NCBI RefSeq assembly: GCF_000935045.1
Contig: NZ_JYKS01000034.1
Span: forward strand, 1-64,000
Source of the DNA: Pseudomonas sp. 10-1B
Lineage (GTDB): Bacteria; Pseudomonadota; Gammaproteobacteria; Pseudomonadales; Pseudomonadaceae
DNA length: 64,000 nt
Reading direction: 5' to 3'
The position numbers and the translations under genes are program-made. Positions within the stretch are counted from its first letter, which is position 1. Each line of letters opens with the position of its first letter. Below are positions 54,780 through 64,000 of this stretch, piece by piece. The notes beneath the pieces are model-generated. The model was not told the origin of the DNA and did no database searches. It saw only the letters and a list, made by a program, of their open reading frames with translations.

Positions 54780-54959
54780 GGCAAATCTCCTTCTGGCAGA
54801 GCGAACCCGCTTCAAGCGGAAAACAGGCCTGCAAGGATACCTTGCACGATCCCGGTAACACAGCGCTACTTTTCGCACCAAAATGAGGCCATCTGCACAC
54901 CCCACACCACACTTGCCACCCCACAAATGACTCTGGATGAACAAGTTGCGGTAACACAT

Positions 54960-55471
54960 TGACTTTCATGGCAGCTTTTTAAATTTTAATGATTCTCGAC
55001 TCCGGTACACCATCAGACAGCTTTCGCCCCGTGTTTACGGCACTTTCCGACCTTCGGTAGCGGCATTTGTGAAAATTTCATGAACTGTTGCGAATTTTGA
55101 GCACGCTTGTTGCATTCCCTTCACGCCAAGTCGGCACGACATCTGCAATGGCAGGTGTACGCGACAAATAACAACAGCGGCATTGGTTACCAGGGAGTTT
55201 CCCCAGCAGGAACCTGTAGTTACAGATTCGTTACGCTGAAGGGAACAGCGCTGGTGTTGCACGACCCTTGAATTGGGACGTGATTTGCGACATGGAAATA
55301 CCTAAAAGCGACATGGCAAAAAAGTTCCGAAAAGAGTGTTTATAGCCATATCGCCAACAACAGTCAGCGTGTTATACATTTTCGCCGACATAACAAGAAA
55401 GAGCTGCCCCATATAACTAGAAAACTTGGACGCAGCGGTACTCTTCCTAAAAACCAAAGGAGCAAATCACG
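54960..55471. other. long upstream region of the porin gene
   Basis: About 510 bases with no supported gene. It contains A-rich CA-type motifs (AAATAACAAC near 55168; AACAAGAAAG near 55392) like Hfq/Crc target sites. The one minus-strand frame (55035-55262) has no ribosome site and odd composition. Confidence 0.45.
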
Positions 55472-56752
55472 ATGCGCGTGATGAAGTGGAGCATGATCGC
55501 CTTGGCCGTTACGGCAGGGACCTCGCAGTTGGCAATGGCCTCGGCGCAGGACGAGTCCAAAGGTTTCATCGAAGACAGCAAGCTGAACGTCAAGACCCGC
55601 ATGCTGTACTTCAGCCGTGACTTCCGTAACAACGAAGACGACAAGAGCCGCGTAGAAGAAACCGGCCTCGGCTTCCTCGGCACCTTCGAGTCGGGCTTCA
55701 CCCAGGGCACCGTCGGCTTCGGCGTCGACGCCATCGGCATGCTCGGCATCAAACTGGACAGCGGCAAGGGTCGCGCAGGCACCGGTCTGTTCCCAGCTGG
55801 CTCCGACGGCCGTTCGCAGGACGACTACTCCGAAGCTGGCGGCGCGGTGAAAATGCGCATTTCCAACACCGTGCTCAAGTGGGGCGACCAGTTCACCGCC
55901 CTGCCAGTATTCGCTACCGACGACAGCCGACTGCTGCCGGAAGTGGCCGAAGGCGGCCTGATCACCAGCGACGAAATCGACGGCCTGACCCTGCACGCCG
56001 GTCACTTCACCGCCCTGAACGCACAGGCTCAGACCTACCACGACAGCCTGAGCCTGACCGAGGCCAACGTCTTCGGTGGCACCTACGCCATCAACGACAA
56101 CCTCAGCACCAGCGTCTACTACTCGCGCGTCGAAGACCACTTCCGCAAGTGGTATGGCAACATCAACTGGGCGCTGCCGATCAGCGACAAGCAAGGCCTG
56201 GTGTTCGACTTCAACATCTATGACACCAAGTCCATCGGCGACAACCTGACCGGCGCATCCGTCAGCAAGTCCGACGGCAGCAACGACCTCGACAACATCG
56301 CAGCCAGCCTCTCGGCCGCCTACAACATTGGCGCCCACACCTTCACCCTGGCCTACCAGAAGGTCAGCGGCGACGGCGACTACGCCTACGGCGTCGATGG
56401 CGGTGGCACGGTATTCCTGGCCAACTCGGTTGCCCGTTCCGACTTCAACGCCGAAGACGAGAAGTCCTGGCAAGCTCGCTACGACCTGAACTTCGCCGAA
56501 TACGGCGTACCAGGCCTGACCTTCATGACCCGCTACGTCCGCGGTTCCGGCGCGACCACCGAGACCACCAGCAACGGCAAGGAATGGGAACGCGACATCG
56601 ACGTGAAGTATGTGCTGCAAGAAGGCCCGGCCAAGGACCTGAGCTTCCGCGTCCGTCAGGCCACTTACCGTTCCAGCGACGGTGTGTACTACGGTTCGAG
56701 CTCGATCGACGAACTGCGTCTGATCGTCGAGTACCCGCTGAGCATCCTGTAA
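55472..56752 (+). CDS. OprD family outer membrane porin
   Basis: A 426-residue, 18-strand substrate-specific porin. The signal peptide ends near AMASA. Mature-start motif ESKGFIEDSKLNVKTRMLYF, then the OprD strands and loops (EETGLGFLGTFESGFTQGTV; ISNTVLKWGDQF; LDNIAASLSAAYNIGAHTFT), ending in an aromatic-poor final strand LRLIVEYPLSIL. It takes up small carboxylates or amino acids; the particular substrate is not evident. RBS AAAGGAG. A strong terminator follows. Confidence 0.94.
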   Translation: MRVMKWSMIALAVTAGTSQLAMASAQDESKGFIEDSKLNVKTRMLYFSRDFRNNEDDKSRVEETGLGFLGTFESGFTQGTVGFGVDAIGMLGIKLDSGKGRAGTGLFPAGSDGRSQDDYSEAGGAVKMRISNTVLKWGDQFTALPVFATDDSRLLPEVAEGGLITSDEIDGLTLHAGHFTALNAQAQTYHDSLSLTEANVFGGTYAINDNLSTSVYYSRVEDHFRKWYGNINWALPISDKQGLVFDFNIYDTKSIGDNLTGASVSKSDGSNDLDNIAASLSAAYNIGAHTFTLAYQKVSGDGDYAYGVDGGGTVFLANSVARSDFNAEDEKSWQARYDLNFAEYGVPGLTFMTRYVRGSGATTETTSNGKEWERDIDVKYVLQEGPAKDLSFRVRQATYRSSDGVYYGSSSIDELRLIVEYPLSIL

Positions 56753-56777
56753 GCCTGGCTTATAGTGCCCCGCACCT

Positions 56778-56812
56778 GAAAAAGCCCGGCGATCCCGCCG
56801 GGCTTTTTCTTG
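56778..56812 (+). terminator. porin gene terminator
   Basis: The stem AAAAAGCCCGGCG / CGCCGGGCTTTTT with a short loop (ATCC) is followed by T-rich sequence 25 bp after the stop. Confidence 0.88.
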
Positions 56813-56912
56813 GCTGACAAGCGCCCCGCCCTGGGGCATTCTGTACGCCTTCGCTTCGCCCCCGTACAATGCGGGGTCATTTCAATGTCTTAGGCAATCG
56901 ACACGGCTCACC

Positions 56913-58628
<1,716 letters not shown>

Positions 58629-58648
58629 TAACCAATGCACGAGTGATC

Positions 58649-59602
58649 ATGTTCAAGCGAAGTACCTTTACCCTGGGGGGCGCCGCACTGTGCGGCGCCC
58701 TGCTCGTCAGCGGCTGCGCCAACCAGATGTCCCAGCGCAGCGACCATGAGGAGCGCATCGAGCGCAAACTGCTCGAGCACACCCTGCAGATCGATGTCGG
58801 CGAGCCGAAGGTGATGGAGCTTCCGCAACGACGTGTGCGCGTGCATGAGCAGAAACGCTTCGAAGTCACCGAGTTCGAAGTCACCCGCCGCTACGACCGC
58901 TATACCCCTTACCAGCCCTGGCGGGAGGTCTACGAGATCCCGCTGGGTGCGGTGGCCGTGGTGGCGGGTGTCGGCGCCAACGTGGTCAACGTCTTCGCCC
59001 TGGGCAACCTGCCGGAAAGCATCACCCACGACTGGCTCAGCTATGGCGTGGACGGGCTCAACCCGTTTATGAACGTGCCGTCCAACGGCCGCGCCCAGCA
59101 GAACCTGGCCGGGATCAGCGAAGTGCAGAAAGGCAAGCGCGAAGAATCCACCAGCATGCCTTGGAGCGAGCGCCTGGTCGAGGTCAAGGCCGGCAAGATG
59201 ACCCACGAACTGACCACCGACAGGAACGGCGTGCTGCGCCTTAACCTGCTCGACAGCCCGTTCTCCGAACAGAACCTCAATCACGTCGGCACCCTGCACT
59301 TGCAGGTACTCGACGAGGACAATGCAGTACGTGGCGATGCCAGCCTGCTGGTCAGCGCCACCCTGCGCAACAAGCTGCTCGAAGCCCATGAGCTGATCTT
59401 CGATGACCTCGAAGATGACGATGTTGGCCAGTGGGTACACCGGGTCAAGCGCCTGTCCGAGCTGGGCCTGGAAGAGGAAGCCAGTGAAATGGAGCAGAGC
59501 CTGATCGAGCTGACCCGCAACGATCCGGAACTGCAACAGGAGTTTCTGCAGTCGCTGACCAAGGCCACCGGCCGGTTGGTGGCTGATCCGGGTGTGCAAT
59601 AA
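58649..59602 (+). CDS. predicted lipoprotein of unknown function
   Basis: A 317-residue lipoprotein. Start at ATG 58649 (GTG 58643 is also in frame); lipobox VSGC with Cys near residue 23. The middle contains LGAVAVVAGVGANVVNVFAL, a short hydrophobic hairpin. The C-terminal 100 residues are helical and acidic (LIFDDLEDDDVGQWVHRVKR). Only 15-20 bp after proS, so probably cotranscribed. I do not recognise a named family; similar proteins follow proS in other Pseudomonas. Confidence 0.75.
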   Translation: MFKRSTFTLGGAALCGALLVSGCANQMSQRSDHEERIERKLLEHTLQIDVGEPKVMELPQRRVRVHEQKRFEVTEFEVTRRYDRYTPYQPWREVYEIPLGAVAVVAGVGANVVNVFALGNLPESITHDWLSYGVDGLNPFMNVPSNGRAQQNLAGISEVQKGKREESTSMPWSERLVEVKAGKMTHELTTDRNGVLRLNLLDSPFSEQNLNHVGTLHLQVLDEDNAVRGDASLLVSATLRNKLLEAHELIFDDLEDDDVGQWVHRVKRLSELGLEEEASEMEQSLIELTRNDPELQQEFLQSLTKATGRLVADPGVQ

Positions 59603-59620
59603 CAGCTGCAACACGCATCC

Positions 59621-59747
59621 CCCCCTTGTGGGAGCGGCCTTGTGTCGCGAAAGGGCCGCGCAGCGGCCCCAGGATTTCAGCAGTGATGCATCAATTGCCG
59701 GGGCTGCTCTGCAGCCCTTTCGCGACACAAGGCCGCTCCCACAGCGG
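59621..59747. repeat. REP-like inverted pair, CGCGAC variant
   Basis: Facing units TTGTGGGAGCGGCCTTGTGT / ACACAAGGCCGCTCCCACAG with inner TCGCGAAAGG / CCTTTCGCGA lie between convergent genes. Same variant as at 7.6 kb. Confidence 0.88.
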
Positions 59748-59771
59748 GCCGCGTAGCCAGGCCCGGGCTAT

Positions 59772-60836
59772 TTATTGAGGCGGGAACAGCTCCAGCTGCT
59801 CATGCGCCCCGCGCAAGTCGCGCAACCTCACCCCTACCCCCAGCAAGCGCACCGGCTTGCCGCCACGGGCAAACGCCTGCCCCAGCAACTGCCGATAACT
59901 TTCCAGGCCCCGCCCTGCCCCCGCCTGCTCCAGGGTGGTCTGGCTGAAGTCATGGAACTTGACCTTGACGAACGGTTTGTCTGGCCGGTAACTGCTGTCC
60001 ATACGGGCGATGCGTTCGTTCAGGCTGTCCAGCAGCTCGGGCAGCCGTGCCAGGCAACTTGCCAGGTCCGCCAGGTCGGTGTCGTACGTGTTTTCCACGC
60101 TGACCGATTGTCGGCGGCTATCATTGTGTACCGCCCGCTCATCGATACCTCGCGCCAGCCCCCACAGACGCTCGCCAAAACTGCCAAACTCGCGCACCAG
60201 CGCCAGGCGCGACCATTCGCGCAGCTCAAGGCAGGTTTCGATACCCAGCCGCGCCAGCTTGTCTGCCGTGACCTTGCCTACCCCGTGCAACCTGGCCACC
60301 GGCAAGGCAGCGACGAATGCTTCGACTTCCCCCGGGGTAATCACGAACAGCCCATTGGGCTTGCGCCAGTCACTGGCGATCTTGGCCAGGAACTTGTTCG
60401 GCGCCACGCCCGCCGAAACAGTGATATGCAGGGTGCGGGCAACGCGCCGGCGGATATCCTCGGCAATGCGCGTGGCACTGCCTGAATACCACTGGCTGTC
60501 GCTGACATCCAGGTAGGCCTCGTCCAACGACAGGGGCTCGATCAGCTCGGTGTAGTCACGGAGGATCGTGTGGATTTCCCGCGAGGCCTCACGGTAGGCC
60601 TCGAAGCGTGGCTTGACGATCAACAGATCGGGGCACAACTTCAGCGCATGCCGCGACGACATCGCCGAACGCACGCCGTAGGCACGTGCTTCATAGTTGC
60701 AGGTGGCGATCACCCCTCGCTGGTCGGGCGAGCCCCCCACCGCCATAGGCCGCCCGGCCAGGCGCGGGTCGTCACGCATCTCGATCGAAGCGTAGAAGCA
60801 ATCGCAGTCGACGTGGATGATCTTGCGCAGGGACAT
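59772..60836 (-). CDS. dinB: DNA polymerase IV
   Basis: A 354-residue Y-family translesion polymerase. Catalytic acids are in IHVDCDCFYASIEMRDDP and PLSLDEAYLDVSD; helix-hairpin-helix LHGVGKVTADKLARLGIET; little-finger domain after residue 240. The C-terminus ends QLELFPPQ, a QLxLF-type beta-clamp binding motif. Usually LexA-controlled; an SOS-like box (CTGTAAATTCATACAG) lies just upstream of the start at about 60850-60865. Confidence 0.96.
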   Translation of the reverse strand: MSLRKIIHVDCDCFYASIEMRDDPRLAGRPMAVGGSPDQRGVIATCNYEARAYGVRSAMSSRHALKLCPDLLIVKPRFEAYREASREIHTILRDYTELIEPLSLDEAYLDVSDSQWYSGSATRIAEDIRRRVARTLHITVSAGVAPNKFLAKIASDWRKPNGLFVITPGEVEAFVAALPVARLHGVGKVTADKLARLGIETCLELREWSRLALVREFGSFGERLWGLARGIDERAVHNDSRRQSVSVENTYDTDLADLASCLARLPELLDSLNERIARMDSSYRPDKPFVKVKFHDFSQTTLEQAGAGRGLESYRQLLGQAFARGGKPVRLLGVGVRLRDLRGAHEQLELFPPQ

Positions 60837-60849
60837 GGATGACCGTCAG

Positions 60850-60865
60850 CACTGTAAATTCATAC
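60850..60865. promoter_or_regulatory. LexA box upstream of dinB
   Basis: CTGTAAATTCATACAG fits the LexA consensus CTGT-N8-ACAG exactly, 14 bases before the dinB start codon. The gene is therefore likely SOS-induced. Confidence 0.85.
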
Positions 60866-61009
60866 AGATAGTATCGCATGCCGCCTATAGCGAAACACCT
60901 CGCCCCTGCATTACCCGACAATCTGCCTGCAAGCCCCGCCGCGCCTGCCCCGCATACCGTTAACGAACGCTAAGGGTTTGAACAAAAAAGGGTTTTCCTA
61001 GAAAAGTGC

Positions 61010-61037
61010 TTGACACTGGCGAGTAAACCCGTAGAAT
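61010..61037 (+). promoter_or_regulatory. promoter of the first tRNA-fMet
   Basis: TTGACA, 16 bases, TAGAAT, ending 13 bases before the tRNA. Confidence 0.8.
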
Positions 61038-61050
61038 TCGATCTCACAGG

Positions 61051-61127
<77 letters not shown>

Positions 61128-61137
61128 GATTCGAGAA

Positions 61138-61168
61138 AAGGCCACTGTTAACGCAGTGGCCTTTTTCT
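61138..61168 (+). terminator. terminator after tRNA-fMet copy 1
   Basis: AAGGCCACTG / CAGTGGCCTT with loop TTAACG, then TTTCTTT. Confidence 0.85.
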
Positions 61169-61222
61169 TTGTGCTTGAAAAAGCTATTCAGTAAAAAGTG
61201 TCGAAGAATCAAAAGCTAGCGC

Positions 61223-61250
61223 TTGACACACAGCCTACAAACTGTAGAAT
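61223..61250 (+). promoter_or_regulatory. promoter of the second tRNA-fMet
   Basis: TTGACA, 16 bases, TAGAAT, same layout as for copy 1. Confidence 0.8.
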
Positions 61251-61262
61251 TCGCACCACTGA

Positions 61263-61339
<77 letters not shown>

Positions 61340-61349
61340 GATTCAAGAA

Positions 61350-61380
61350 AAGGCCACTGTTAACACAGTGGCCTTTTTCT
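61350..61380 (+). terminator. terminator after tRNA-fMet copy 2
   Basis: The same hairpin as after copy 1 with one loop change (TTAACA), then T run. Confidence 0.85.
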
Positions 61381-61433
61381 TTGTCACAAAAGAAACGAAC
61401 CACGAAAAACATCGACAAATCAAAGCTTGCCGC

Positions 61434-61461
61434 TTGACACGCATTCGCCAAGCTGTAGAAT
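61434..61461 (+). promoter_or_regulatory. promoter of the third tRNA-fMet
   Basis: TTGACA, 16 bases, TAGAAT. Confidence 0.8.
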
Positions 61462-61473
61462 GCGCACCTCTGA

Positions 61474-61550
<77 letters not shown>

Positions 61551-61811
61551 TATTCGTCAGAACGAACCCCGCCTGTGTAACAGCAGCGCGGGGCTCGTTG
61601 CTTTTGCCCTTCCTGCTTTTCGTCATCTCGAATTCCCCGCTCCCCCTGCCAGCCCGCAGGCTTGAGATGCCGTGCCCCGGATGAACTATCTTTAACCCTG
61701 CCAGGCAGCTGAAAGCGCCTGAGGCCGGAGTAACATGGGATACGTTTTCCTAAGGGACTTTCACTTGGCCGCTCCTTTCCTTCACCTCGCGCTGCATGCC
61801 CGGGGCAATCC

Positions 61812-64000
61812 ATGACTTCACATCCCCCCGAACCTCAGGTACCGCTCGCCTCGGCACTGCCCGGTGCCGTGCAACGCCTGCCCTTGCTCGAACGGGTGAG
61901 CCGCTACCGCCAACCCATCGGCCTGGTGGTAACGCTGGTGTTGTTCACCCTGGCCTTGATTGCCTGCCGCCACCTGCTGAGCGAGCTGGACATCTATGCC
62001 TTGCACGACGCCATGCTCAGCGTACCGGCGCAGTCCTTGCTGAGTGCCTTGCTGGCGACAGTGGTCGGCTTCGTGATCTTGCTGGGTTACGAGTGGTCAG
62101 CCAGCCGCTATGCCGGTGTCAAGCTACCAGCCCGAGCCCTGATGCTGGGCGGTTTCAGCGCCTTTGCCATCGGTAACGCCATCGGCCTGTCAATGCTCTC
62201 GGGCGGCTCGGTGCGCTACCGGCTGTATGCACGCCTGGGGCTTGGCGCCGGCGAAGTCGCGCGGATGACCGTTTTCGCCAGCCTGGCACTGGGCTGCGCG
62301 CTACCGCCCTTGGCCGCCTTGGCGACCTTGAGCGACCTGCCCGCGGCCTCGGCCGCGCTGGCCTTGGCACCTGGCTTGCTGGCGGCTATCGCCACCGCTG
62401 TGCTGGTAGTGTCCGCCGTGCTGGTGTTCGGCTTGTACCGCAGGCGCCTGGCCGAACAACCACTGGCCAATAACCTGCTGGTGCAACTGGGCCGCCGCAC
62501 ACTGCGCCTGCCGGGCGCACGCCTGGCCGCCCTGCAATTGTTGATCACCGCGCTGGATGTCGCCGCTGCCGCCACCGTGCTGTATCTGCTATTGCCCGCA
62601 GCACCGCCTTTCGGTGCCTTCGTCCTGGTATACCTGCTGGCCTTGGCCGCAGGGGTGCTCAGCCATGTACCGGGCGGCGTCGGGGTGTTCGAAGCGATCC
62701 TGCTGGCAGCCTTTGCCGACCAGCTTGGCGCGGCACCTCTGGCGGCAGCCCTGCTGCTCTATCGGCTGATCTACGTGGTGCTACCGCTGCTGCTGGCCTG
62801 CGTGTTGCTGCTGGCCAACGAAGCCCGGCGCCTGCTGTTCGCGCAACAAGCCATCAAGGCAGCTTCTGGCCTGGCCGCGCCGGTCCTGTCGATCATGGTG
62901 TTCCTGGCCGGCGTGGTGCTGCTGTTCTCCGGCGCCACGCCGGAAATCGACACGCGCCTGGAGCACATGGGCTTCCTGGTGCCCCACCGCCTGATCGATG
63001 CCTCGCACTTCGGCGCCAGCCTGATCGGCGTGCTGTGCTTGCTGCTGGCCCAGGGCCTGCGCCGGCGCCTGTCCGCCGCCTGGCTGCTGACCACCGTGCT
63101 GTTGCTGGTCGGCGCCCTGCTGTCGCTGCTCAAGGGCTTTGACTGGGAAGAAGCCTGCCTGCTGACCTTCACCGCCGCCCTGCTCGCCTCGTTCCGCCGC
63201 TCCTTCTACCGCCCCAGTCGCCTGCTGGAGCTACCGTTCTCACCTGTGTTCCTGGTCGCCAGCGCCTGCGCGGTCGGTGCATCGGTGTGGCTGCTACTGT
63301 TCGCCTATCAGGATGTGCCCTACAGCCACCAGCTGTGGTGGCAGTTCACCCTCGACGCCGACGCCCCTCGCGGCCTGCGTGCCACCATGGGCAGCGCCTT
63401 GCTGCTGGCGGCCGTGGCCTTGACCTGGCTGCTGCGCACGGCGCCGCCGGTGATCCACCTGCCTGACCAAGAGGAACTGCAACGCGCCAACCGTATTCTA
63501 CTGGCCTCCGACCAGCCTGATGGCGGCCTGGCCTTGACCGGCGACAAGGCATTGTTGTTCCACCCACGGGACAACGCCTTCCTCATGTACGCCCGTCGCG
63601 GTCGCAGCCTGGTGGCTCTGTACGACCCGATCGGCCCCGCCCAGGAACGCGCCGAGATGATCTGGCAGTTCCGCGACCTGTGCGACCTGCACCACGCCCG
63701 GCCGGTGTTCTACCAGGTGCGCGCCGAGAACCTGCCGTTCTACATGGACATCGGCCTGACGGCGTTGAAACTGGGCGAAGAAGCCCGGGTCGACTTGCGC
63801 CGCTTCGACCTCGAAGCCAAGGGCAAGGAGATGAAAGACCTGCGCTACACCTGGAACCGCGGCGGCCGCGACGGCCTGAGCCTGGAAATCCACGAGCCCG
63901 GCCACGCCCCGCTGGCAGAGCTGAAAGAAATTTCCGACGCCTGGCTCAGCGGCAAGAACGTGCGCGAGAAAGGCTTCTCCTTGGGGCGTTTCAGCCCAGA
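61812..64000 (+). CDS. mprF: phosphatidylglycerol lysyl/alanyltransferase MprF (5' part)
   Basis: The frame stays open to the window end (about 729 codons seen). The N-terminal flippase part has many membrane helices (PIGLVVTLVLFTLALIA; FVILLGYEWSASRYAG; GAFVLVYLLALAAGVLSHVP; GGVGVFEAILLAAFADQLGA). The GNAT-like synthase part begins near residue 555 (NAFLMYARRGRSLVALYDPI). It adds an amino acid to phosphatidylglycerol using aminoacyl-tRNA and moves the lipid to the outer leaflet, lowering sensitivity to cationic peptides. P. aeruginosa makes the alanyl form; specificity here is unknown. Confidence 0.93.
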   Translation, partial: MTSHPPEPQVPLASALPGAVQRLPLLERVSRYRQPIGLVVTLVLFTLALIACRHLLSELDIYALHDAMLSVPAQSLLSALLATVVGFVILLGYEWSASRYAGVKLPARALMLGGFSAFAIGNAIGLSMLSGGSVRYRLYARLGLGAGEVARMTVFASLALGCALPPLAALATLSDLPAASAALALAPGLLAAIATAVLVVSAVLVFGLYRRRLAEQPLANNLLVQLGRRTLRLPGARLAALQLLITALDVAAAATVLYLLLPAAPPFGAFVLVYLLALAAGVLSHVPGGVGVFEAILLAAFADQLGAAPLAAALLLYRLIYVVLPLLLACVLLLANEARRLLFAQQAIKAASGLAAPVLSIMVFLAGVVLLFSGATPEIDTRLEHMGFLVPHRLIDASHFGASLIGVLCLLLAQGLRRRLSAAWLLTTVLLLVGALLSLLKGFDWEEACLLTFTAALLASFRRSFYRPSRLLELPFSPVFLVASACAVGASVWLLLFAYQDVPYSHQLWWQFTLDADAPRGLRATMGSALLLAAVALTWLLRTAPPVIHLPDQEELQRANRILLASDQPDGGLALTGDKALLFHPRDNAFLMYARRGRSLVALYDPIGPAQERAEMIWQFRDLCDLHHARPVFYQVRAENLPFYMDIGLTALKLGEEARVDLRRFDLEAKGKEMKDLRYTWNRGGRDGLSLEIHEPGHAPLAELKEISDAWLSGKNVREKGFSLGRFSP

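Noticed and set aside
55035..55262. Minus-strand 75-codon frame upstream of the porin
   Set aside because: No ribosome site, odd composition, and the location fits a long porin regulatory region.

Overview
The window is chromosomal DNA of a fluorescent Pseudomonas, most likely the P. putida group. This rests on GC-rich coding with strong C/G third positions, a dozen copies of the P. putida-type REP palindrome (core GGGAGCGGGC...GCCCGCGAAG), and a gene order that I recall from P. putida (mcpU, APC permease, DUF945, nadA, bepA, tusA-like, perM, bcp, gcvR, dapA, bamC, purC; then the tol-pal, ruv and aspS blocks). Species assignment is inference.

Layout. 0.2-8.9 kb: mqo, a cell-surface-signalling iron system (ECF sigma factor, FecR-like regulator, TonB receptor with signalling domain), a YhfL-like lipoprotein, a LysE-type exporter and small Pseudomonas-specific ORFs, one ending in a truncated antitoxin. 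8.9-10.1 kb: an Abi_2 family abortive-infection-type gene. 10.1-19.1 kb: a low-GC genomic island inserted in the 3' end of tRNA-Ser(CGA). It is bounded by a 21-bp direct repeat and carries a tyrosine integrase whose probable arm sites lie just inside both ends. It also has a leader with two intrinsic terminators, five tightly packed small unknown ORFs, a ~750-nt non-coding transcription unit with a perfect sigma70 promoter and a strong terminator, two lipoproteins, a serine recombinase next to a cluster of GATAGC repeats, a duplicated ~130-bp non-coding element, a zinc-ribbon membrane protein and a Rap1a/Tai-like protein. 19.3-35.2 kb: core genes for purine, lysine, NAD and envelope functions, plus a polyamine-type transporter and chemoreceptor pair. 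35.3-39.4 kb: an accessory block between the CDF gene and tRNA-Lys, with a MocR regulator and a three-gene operon of a membrane protein, a FleN/MinD-like ATPase and a single-domain CheY. 39.5-64 kb: core genes (queC/queE, cpoB-pal-tolBARQ-ybgC, ruvBAC, yebC, aspS, a Dps-like ferritin, slyX, a HIT protein, an OprD porin, proS, dinB), three tandem initiator tRNAs and the 5' part of mprF.

The most striking feature is the ~750-nt RNA unit at about 13.80-14.59 kb. It has no convincing ORF, is dense in hairpins (one nested helix of three stacked stems), and follows an operon of unknown small proteins in a mobile island. Its size and setting recall the large ornate phage-associated RNAs (GOLLD, ROOL), but I cannot match it to a family from sequence alone. 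How the island's genes cooperate is unknown. A plausible reading is a phage-satellite-like or integrative element with RNA-based control, carrying envelope or defence cargo at its right end.
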